Assembly (NCBI GenBank): GCA_044371405.1
Contig: JBILTS010000129.1
Coordinates: 1-6,162, forward strand
Source: RGEC01 sp044371405
Lineage (GTDB): Bacteria; Bacteroidota; Bacteroidia; NS11-12g; UBA955
Reading direction: 5' to 3'
DNA length: 6,162 nucleotides
Numbering within the stretch: the stretch's first letter is position 1; every line of letters begins with the position of its first letter. Made by a program: the position numbers and the translations under genes. The notes under the pieces are model-generated. The model did no database searches. It was given only the letters and a program-made list of their open reading frames with translations, and was not told where the DNA came from. Below are positions 1 through 4,164 of this stretch, piece by piece.

Positions 1-378
1 GAAATTAGTTTTAATGTAGTCAGAGAACAGACCGTGACGCGGTTTTATCCCTACCCGAATCCGTTTACCAGCAAAATGCGTTTTGTATTTACCCTCACAG
101 GAACGCGCATACCTGAAGAGATACGCGTTAAGATTATGAATGTGGAGGGCCGCGTGGTGAAGGAGGTGAGCAAAGAAGAACTTGGAAACCTCCGTATTGG
201 AAATAATATTACCGACTGGACCTGGGACGGAACGGACCAGTTTGGAGACAGGTTGGCCAATGGTACCTATTTCTATAAAGTGACGGTGAAAGATGGTGGG
301 GAAGAGTTGAAACTGAGGGCCACCAAAGGAGATGCATCTTTTAAGGAACAGGTAGGGGTAATTTACCTGATGCGTTAA
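1..378 (+). CDS. C-terminal fragment of a secreted protein with FlgD-type Ig fold, probably a C25 (PorU/gingipain-like) peptidase
   Basis: The reading frame is open from the first base, so this is the last 125 codons of a longer gene cut by the window edge; the GTG at 34 is only an internal valine. The visible part is a single beta-rich domain. It starts with YPYPNPF, continues through a strand pair (VKIMNVEGRVVKE), and reaches WDGTDQFGDRLANGTYFYKV, the signature of the FlgD-like Ig fold found before the C-terminus of many type IX-secreted or surface Bacteroidota proteins. The segment LGNLRIGNNITDWTWDG and the basic end (VGVIYLMR) resemble, from memory, the tail of long C25-family cysteine peptidases related to PorU. 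The catalytic domain is outside the window, so the enzyme assignment is inference; the Ig fold is well supported. The TAA stop at 376 is followed by a 33-base gap before the next gene. Confidence 0.7.
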   Translation, partial: EISFNVVREQTVTRFYPYPNPFTSKMRFVFTLTGTRIPEEIRVKIMNVEGRVVKEVSKEELGNLRIGNNITDWTWDGTDQFGDRLANGTYFYKVTVKDGGEELKLRATKGDASFKEQVGVIYLMR

Positions 379-399
379 GCGCAAGCCGCAAATAAAGAT

Positions 400-407
400 T
401 AACTTTG
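400..407 (+). promoter_or_regulatory. Bacteroidota-type -7 promoter box (TAACTTTG)
   Basis: TAACTTTG matches the Bacteroidota -7 consensus TAnnTTTG exactly. It sits in the 33-base gap after the upstream gene and ends four bases before the GTG at 412. No clear -33 TTG lies at the usual distance. The position implies a very short or absent 5' leader for the transcript that would carry the small membrane protein and mrp. Confidence 0.55.
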
Positions 408-411
408 CACC

Positions 412-714
412 GTGTCTTGGATAGATAGCCTGAAGCGGCGCTGGAATGTGGATTCAGCGGGAAAAGTTTGGATAATTTTATGTGTTTTTGCCCTCACAGG
501 TACTACCATTATGTTTCTTAGGCGCTTTCTGAAAGCTGAATTTGACTGGGCCAATGAAAAATGGTTTACCTACAGTTACTATTGGTTGGTTTTACCCATA
601 TACAATGTCGTTCTTTTGATGTATGGAGCATTGTTTGGTCAGTTTCGTTTTTTTTGGGAATTTGAAAAACGTTTTTTTGGCAGATTGGTTAGTGTGTTTA
701 GAAAAAAATTATGA
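412..714 (+). CDS. Small two-helix membrane protein, DUF6787-like
   Basis: This is a 100-residue protein of unknown function with a basic N-terminus (SLKRRW), a first membrane helix at about residues 18-37 and a second at about 57-77. It ends in a conserved-looking juxtamembrane tail, GQFRFFWEFEKRFFGR (76-91). The tail and the two-helix layout match my memory of the Bacteroidota family DUF6787, members of which are sometimes mislabelled as diacylglyceryl transferase; no Lgt catalytic region is present. The GTG at 412 is chosen because it gives the basic stretch before helix 1 and lies just after a TAACTTTG promoter box; GTG 448 is a shorter alternative. The stop overlaps the mrp start (ATGA at 711-714), so translation is probably coupled. 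Its T-rich codon use looks more AT-rich than mrp. Gene reality is likely; function is unknown. Confidence 0.75.
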   Translation: MSWIDSLKRRWNVDSAGKVWIILCVFALTGTTIMFLRRFLKAEFDWANEKWFTYSYYWLVLPIYNVVLLMYGALFGQFRFFWEFEKRFFGRLVSVFRKKL

Positions 715-1763
715 TATCCGAAGAAAAAGTATTGGCTGCACTGCGTCATGTTGATGACCCGGATTTGAAAAAAGATCTGGTAACGCTGGGTATGATTCAG
801 CAGCTGAACATATCTGATAAAATTACTTTTGACCTTGTGCTTACCACACCGGCCTGTCCGATGAAGGATATGATGGTGAATGCGTGCAAAACCGCCATTC
901 GTATGATGGTGGATCCCGATATATCGGTAGAGATCAATGTTACCAGCCAGGTTAGCAGCACCCGATCAGCGGATGCTGTTTTGCCGGGGGTGAAAAATGT
1001 GATTGCCGTAGGTAGTGGTAAGGGAGGAGTAGGGAAGAGTTCTGTAGCAGTTTCACTGGCATTGGCCCTGAAACAATCCGGTGCTTCGGTGGGTTTATTG
1101 GACGCAGATATTTACGGTCCTTCCATTCCTACCATGTTTGGCGTGAAAGAAGCCCCGCCCATGATTCAGCGCGATGGAAAACAGTGGATTGTGCCCATTG
1201 AAAAGCAGGGTATTAAATTGCTGAGTATCGGATTCATGGCGGCTCCTGATCAGGCCATTGTTTGGCGCGGTCCCATGATCAGCAGTGCTTTCAGGCAGTT
1301 TATAAATGACACGGAATGGGGTAATCTGGATTACCTGATTATTGATTTGCCCCCCGGAACAGGGGATGTTCAGATAACCCTGAGCCAGATGGTTCCGCTA
1401 ACCGGACTTGTGCTGGTTACAACGCCGCAGGAAGTTGCCATGGCAGATGCACGCAGGGCGATTTCAATGTTTAAAATGCCTTCCATTGCCAAGCCCATAT
1501 TGGGTGTGGTGGAGAACATGTCATATTTTGTACCTGATGATATGCCCGATAAAAGGTATTACATATTCGGCCAGGGTGGCGGAAAACGGCTGGCAGAAGA
1601 AACCGGTATTGACTTTTTGGGTGAGCTACCGCTGATTCAGGGTTATATGGCCATGGCTGATGAAGGTCGAATCAAAGCCGAATCAGAGGTGTTTAAACCT
1701 TACCTGGCACTGGCTGCAGAGGTTGCCCGCAGGGTGAGTATTGTAAATTCAAGTGCCGGTTAA
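711..1763 (+). CDS. mrp: Mrp/ApbC family Fe-S cluster carrier ATPase with N-terminal MIP18 domain
   Basis: This 350-residue cytosolic P-loop NTPase belongs to the Mrp/ApbC/NBP35 group, which holds and delivers Fe-S clusters to apo-proteins. Residues 1 to about 85 form a MIP18 (DUF59) domain with DDPDLKKDLVTLGMI (15-29) and the conserved TTPACPM around Cys49. The ATPase follows: deviant Walker A GSGKGGVGKSS (101-111) with the signature lysine, LLDADIYGPSIP (129-140), VWRGPM (184-189), and Walker B-like YLIIDLPPGTGD (208-219). The family's usual CxxC after ENMSYF is absent: the sequence there is VPDDMPDKRYYIFG. The only cysteines in the protein are C49 and C59, both in the MIP18 domain. From memory, loss of CxxC is common in Bacteroidota Mrp. 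The ATG at 711 overlaps the upstream stop and follows an A-rich stretch, with no Shine-Dalgarno. The neighbouring Nfu gene supports an Fe-S role. Confidence 0.96.
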   Translation: MISEEKVLAALRHVDDPDLKKDLVTLGMIQQLNISDKITFDLVLTTPACPMKDMMVNACKTAIRMMVDPDISVEINVTSQVSSTRSADAVLPGVKNVIAVGSGKGGVGKSSVAVSLALALKQSGASVGLLDADIYGPSIPTMFGVKEAPPMIQRDGKQWIVPIEKQGIKLLSIGFMAAPDQAIVWRGPMISSAFRQFINDTEWGNLDYLIIDLPPGTGDVQITLSQMVPLTGLVLVTTPQEVAMADARRAISMFKMPSIAKPILGVVENMSYFVPDDMPDKRYYIFGQGGGKRLAEETGIDFLGELPLIQGYMAMADEGRIKAESEVFKPYLALAAEVARRVSIVNSSAG

Positions 1764-1771
1764 TATATTTG
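1741..1771 (+). promoter_or_regulatory. Candidate Bacteroidota promoter for nfu (TTG-N20-TATATTTG)
   Basis: TATATTTG at 1764-1771 matches the -7 consensus TAnnTTTG and begins on the base directly after the mrp stop codon. A TTG at 1741-1743 lies 20 bases upstream, within the spacing range known for the -33 element, so the promoter would start inside the last codons of mrp. Twelve bases separate the box from the ATG at 1784. This suggests that nfu can be transcribed separately from mrp. Confidence 0.55.
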
Positions 1772-1783
1772 TACATCAACCCC

Positions 1784-2029
1784 ATGACAGATACCCATAC
1801 ATTAAACCACCGCATTGAAGAAGCGCTGAATAGCATCAGACCCTACTTACAGGCTGATGGTGGTGATGTAGAGCTGGTGGAAGTGAAAGATGCAAAGGAT
1901 GTGGTTTTGCGGCTCACAGGTGCCTGCAGCAGCTGCTCAATGAGTGAAATGACGATGACTGCAGGTATTGAAGAAACATTGCGCAGGGCTATACCCGGTT
2001 TAGGTTCCATTGTCGCACTCAAAAATTAA
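1784..2029 (+). CDS. Single-domain Nfu/NifU C-terminal-type Fe-S scaffold protein
   Basis: This 81-residue protein consists only of the NifU C-terminal domain. IEEALNSIRPYLQADGGDVELVEV (11-34) contains the hallmark LQADGGDVEL, and GACSSCSMS (46-54) carries the CxxC pair C48/C51, its only cysteines. In this family two such pairs, one from each subunit of a dimer, bind a [4Fe-4S] cluster for transfer to target proteins in the cytosol. I chose the ATG at 1784. The same frame extends to a TTG at 1769, but that codon lies within the TATATTTG promoter box and would add only MYINP. The gene lies 20 bases after mrp; both products handle Fe-S clusters, so they probably act in one delivery route. Its end overlaps the next reading frame by 20 bases if that gene starts at TTG 2010. 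No N-terminal scaffold or IscA-like domain is present. Confidence 0.93.
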   Translation: MTDTHTLNHRIEEALNSIRPYLQADGGDVELVEVKDAKDVVLRLTGACSSCSMSEMTMTAGIEETLRRAIPGLGSIVALKN

Positions 2030-2783
2030 TCATTGGTATTTTTCTCCCCGCACAGAATTGGTGGGAGTTTTTATTACAGCATGGGCTATGGCATTATGCT
2101 TCATGCTTGTAAATGAGCCAAATTGGAATGCTCTTTTCCTGCTTTTATCTACCCTTGGGTATTATAGTCTTGATCATCTGCTGGATTTAAGGAAAATCAA
2201 TTCAGTAGCCCTAAAATCATACACAATTTGGTATTTCGTGTTGATTGTGCTTTCTATATCGGTATATCTTGGTCTGACAATTTATTTGGGGTTTTCACAA
2301 TCCATTTATGGATTTTTAATGCGGTTTTGGCCAACGGTTTTAATTGGTTTGCTGTATTTGAGCCTGCGTTTCTTAAAACAGGGCTTGTTTTCAGCGGCCC
2401 TTAAATTGTTAATGATAGCATTTGCGGCAGGGTTTGCCATTGTGTTTCCTGCTGAAGCAAAACATTTGTTAATCGCCCCCTTGGTTTGCCTCAGTAACGT
2501 GCTGGTGTTTTCATATTTGGAACGTAAAAAAGATTTTGCATTGGGGAATAATGGTCTTTTTCAAGTTTCATCCACAGGAACCTGGCTCACATACTTTTTA
2601 ATCGTGTTGGCAGGCACGGCTGTTTTAATGAAAATTATTTTTGATGTTAAATATGGATTTGGCGCCGGTATCTATTCAATACTTGCCCTTTTTATGATGC
2701 AGAATGAATCAAAATTCAGGCAAAACACCTACCGATGGTGGCTGGATGCACTCTTGCCCGTGGCATTTTTACCCTTCGGGTAA
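2010..2783 (+). CDS. Multi-pass membrane protein, possibly a degenerate UbiA-type prenyltransferase
   Basis: This is a 257-residue integral membrane protein with about eight hydrophobic helices (roughly residues 16-34, 40-55, 71-93, 101-122, 127-146, 152-170, 190-210, 214-230). Two acidic loop motifs, YYSLDHLLDLRK (51-62) and FSYLERKKDF (167-176), occupy the places where UbiA enzymes carry their Asp-rich diphosphate and magnesium sites. They are weaker than true NDxxDxxxD and DxxxD motifs. From memory, Bacteroidota encode such UbiA-like proteins of unknown substrate; activity is unproven here. The start is uncertain. An in-frame TAG at 2001 limits the frame, and no ATG occurs before 2088, which falls inside helix 1. 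TTG 2010 keeps the polar N-terminus; TTG 2058 and GTG 2061 are alternatives. The gene overlaps nfu at its start and tdk by 15 bases at its end. Its codons look more AT-rich than those of comEC, which is also a membrane protein. Confidence 0.72.
   Translation: MSHSKINHWYFSPRTELVGVFITAWAMALCFMLVNEPNWNALFLLLSTLGYYSLDHLLDLRKINSVALKSYTIWYFVLIVLSISVYLGLTIYLGFSQSIYGFLMRFWPTVLIGLLYLSLRFLKQGLFSAALKLLMIAFAAGFAIVFPAEAKHLLIAPLVCLSNVLVFSYLERKKDFALGNNGLFQVSSTGTWLTYFLIVLAGTAVLMKIIFDVKYGFGAGIYSILALFMMQNESKFRQNTYRWWLDALLPVAFLPFG
2769..2783. repeat. Perfect hairpin spanning the overlap of two convergent genes
   Basis: The arms TTACCC (2769-2774) and GGGTAA (2778-2783) flank a TTC loop. The palindrome coincides base for base with the overlap of the UbiA-like gene and tdk: the right arm ends in the + strand TAA stop and the left arm holds the - strand TAA stop. 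No T-run follows it on either strand, so it is not a standard intrinsic terminator. It might still hinder read-through or pair the two transcript ends. Confidence 0.5.
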
Positions 2784-3329
2784 CGGATGTCCCATTCCCT
2801 CTTCCCAATGGGTTTTGCAGCGGGATTCATACATGTCGGTATGGCCCACAAGGACCAAATCTTCGCCTCCGGAAGTGCGGTATGTGTAGTGAGCGGCTTT
2901 TCCGCACACAAAGCATTTTGCCTGCAGTTGAATTTTTTGGTTTGCCATGCGCATCAGTCGGGGCATTTCGCCAAAAGGCCTACCCAGATAATCGCGGTCG
3001 AGGCCGGATGCCACTACCTTGATTCCCTGCATCAGAATTCCCAGCACCACATCCGGAATGCTTTTTCCCAGAAACTGGATTTCATCGATGTAAACCTCTT
3101 TGATACCGTCGTTGCAAATGGGATAAATCTCTTCGGCCTTGGAAACCCTGTGGCCGGGAAGCTGCAATCCGCCATGGCTGCTTATTCTGTGTGCAGCATA
3201 GCGGTTGTCCAGCAGGGGTTTGATGGCGATTTTTTCCGTGTCGGGTAGGGGACTGTTGTTGTATTCCTCTATCAGTCGGGTGGTTTTGCCCGAAAACATA
3301 CTGCCATAGATTATCGTAAAATCACTCAT
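2769..3329 (-). CDS. tdk: Thymidine kinase, type II (TK1-like)
   Basis: This 186-residue cytosolic enzyme phosphorylates thymidine to dTMP with ATP in pyrimidine salvage. All landmarks of the TK1-like family are visible in order: Walker A GSMFSGKT (9-16); KPLLDNRY (37-44); YIDEIQF (80-86) with the expected catalytic base E83; ASGLDRDYLGRPFGEMPRLM (107-126), which precedes the zinc lobe; and zinc ligands C139/C142 (CFVC) plus C171/H174 (CKTH). HTDMYESRC (163-171) includes the lasso residues near the thymidine site. Length is normal for the family and no key residue is missing. The ATG at 3327-3329 is chosen because the P-loop then lies at residue 9, as usual. The gene faces the UbiA-like gene and overlaps it by 15 bases at the 3' end. 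It diverges from the linker protein gene across a 39-base gap in which I see no clear - strand promoter. Confidence 0.96.
   Translation of the reverse strand: MSDFTIIYGSMFSGKTTRLIEEYNNSPLPDTEKIAIKPLLDNRYAAHRISSHGGLQLPGHRVSKAEEIYPICNDGIKEVYIDEIQFLGKSIPDVVLGILMQGIKVVASGLDRDYLGRPFGEMPRLMRMANQKIQLQAKCFVCGKAAHYTYRTSGGEDLVLVGHTDMYESRCKTHWEEGMGHPLPEG
2791..2816 (+). terminator. Possible weak intrinsic terminator for the UbiA-like gene
   Basis: CCCATT (2791-2796) and AATGGG (2807-2812) form a perfect six-base-pair stem with a ten-base loop, directly followed by TTTT (2813-2816), eight bases after the + strand stop. The stem is short and the T-run brief, and the whole element lies within the tdk coding sequence, so it may be coincidence. 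Confidence 0.3.
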
Positions 3330-3348
3330 ACAATCGAGCTGTTTGTAG

Positions 3349-3355
3349 TAAATTG
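3349..3355 (+). promoter_or_regulatory. Weak -7-like box upstream of the linker protein gene
   Basis: TAAATTG is one T short of the TAnnTTTG consensus. It lies 13 bases before the ATG at 3369, nearly the same distance as the box ahead of nfu. No -33 element is evident. It is listed because this 39-base divergent gap must contain start signals for two genes. Confidence 0.25.
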
Positions 3356-3368
3356 CTGCCGCTTTTAT

Positions 3369-4151
3369 ATGGAAAACAAAGTTTCAGAAAAAATCCGGTT
3401 AATTCTCAATGAACTGGCAATATTAAACCAACCCGGACAAACGGAAAACAAAATCTTTTATCGTCATGAAGATTTGTTGAAAATTCGTTCGCTGGCTGCC
3501 GAATTGTACCTCAATAGTGATTTGGCAATGCAGTCCGATAATGAGCCTCTGCCCGAAGTGATTCCCACTTTTGAACCTGTGGCTGAAGAAACCTGGCCTG
3601 AGCCTGTAGTTGAGGTAGTGGAAGAAATTCAGGTGGAAGAAACCCCGATTGTGACCGAAGAAATCGAAATCGCCGCTGCTGTTGAGCCATTGTTTGAAGT
3701 TGATACGCCTGAAATTATTGCTGAGCCAGTGGCTGAAGCTCCGGTTGCTGCTCCCGAAGTGGTTATTGAAACACCGCCGTCAATAGAGCCAGAACCCGTT
3801 GTTGCGGAAGTGCCCGCCGAAGAACCCATTCAGACTGAACTGCCGCTGGATGGACAGATCGATACCCACGAACCTTCGGAAGAACTAAAGGAGCAGCATG
3901 ATTTTAAACCACCCCGCATTACTTCAGAGCAGATTGCCTCTCAGATATCATTTACCCGCCGGTTTGAATATATCAACCAGCTTTTTGGTGGAAACACGGA
4001 GCTGTTTATGGAATTCCTGGATGAAATGGGCTACAGCCGCGATACTGCCCATGCCATGGAAATTTTTGACAGGCATTACAATGAAAAGAACTGGCAGCGC
4101 AGGCAGGAATCGGCCACGGAATTTAAGCGACTGTTGCAGCGTTCCTGTTAA
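3369..4151 (+). CDS. Unrecognised protein with acidic Pro/Glu/Val-rich linker and conserved-looking C-terminal domain
   Basis: This 260-residue protein has no named family that I recognise. Three parts are visible. Residues 1-56 look helical and globular (KIRLILNELAIL, LLKIRSLAAELYL). Residues 57-178 are low complexity, rich in Pro, Glu, Val and Ala with repeated PVAE/PEPVVE-type units, strongly acidic and probably disordered. Residues 185-258 form a helical domain containing SFTRRFEYINQLFGGNTELF, FLDEMGYSRDTAHAMEIFD and a basic end. From memory, similar F-x-x-x-ELFGG C-terminal domains occur in uncharacterised Bacteroidota proteins. No signal peptide, membrane helix or catalytic motif is visible, so it is probably a cytosolic tethering or adaptor-like protein; that is inference. 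It starts at ATG 3369, diverges from tdk, and ends 13 bases before comEC, so the two genes may be co-transcribed. Confidence 0.8.
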   Translation: MENKVSEKIRLILNELAILNQPGQTENKIFYRHEDLLKIRSLAAELYLNSDLAMQSDNEPLPEVIPTFEPVAEETWPEPVVEVVEEIQVEETPIVTEEIEIAAAVEPLFEVDTPEIIAEPVAEAPVAAPEVVIETPPSIEPEPVVAEVPAEEPIQTELPLDGQIDTHEPSEELKEQHDFKPPRITSEQIASQISFTRRFEYINQLFGGNTELFMEFLDEMGYSRDTAHAMEIFDRHYNEKNWQRRQESATEFKRLLQRSC

Positions 4152-4164
4152 TCTTATGTAGGCC

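Noticed and set aside
371..383. Small hairpin TGCG-TTAAG-CGCA at the stop of the first gene
   Set aside because: It has only four base pairs and no T-run, so it is too weak to call a terminator.
90..505. The repeated decamer CCCTCACAGG near 93 and 491
   Set aside because: Both copies encode a Leu-Thr-Gly stretch in unrelated proteins, and the flanks do not match further; it looks like chance codon reuse.
824..831. TACTTTTG, a match to the -7 consensus inside mrp
   Set aside because: It lies within the MIP18 coding region with no gene start downstream at a suitable distance; such a degenerate box is expected by chance.
1320..1335. Near-palindrome GGTAATC-TG-GATTACC in mrp
   Set aside because: It encodes part of the conserved segment GNLDYL just before Walker B, the possible loop is very small, and the bases are explained by the protein.
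1408..1635. A 75-codon + strand frame within mrp
   Set aside because: It is out of frame with a highly conserved ATPase domain and shows no domain or start signal.
2787..3248. A 153-codon open frame on the + strand opposite tdk
   Set aside because: It lies entirely antisense to an intact thymidine kinase with every family motif. Its translation has no recognisable domain, and long antisense frames are common opposite conserved coding sequence.
3629..3829. A 66-codon - strand frame rich in Ser, Thr, Gly and Ala
   Set aside because: It is the reverse reading of the Glu/Pro/Val-rich linker; the apparent low-complexity protein is a by-product of that composition.
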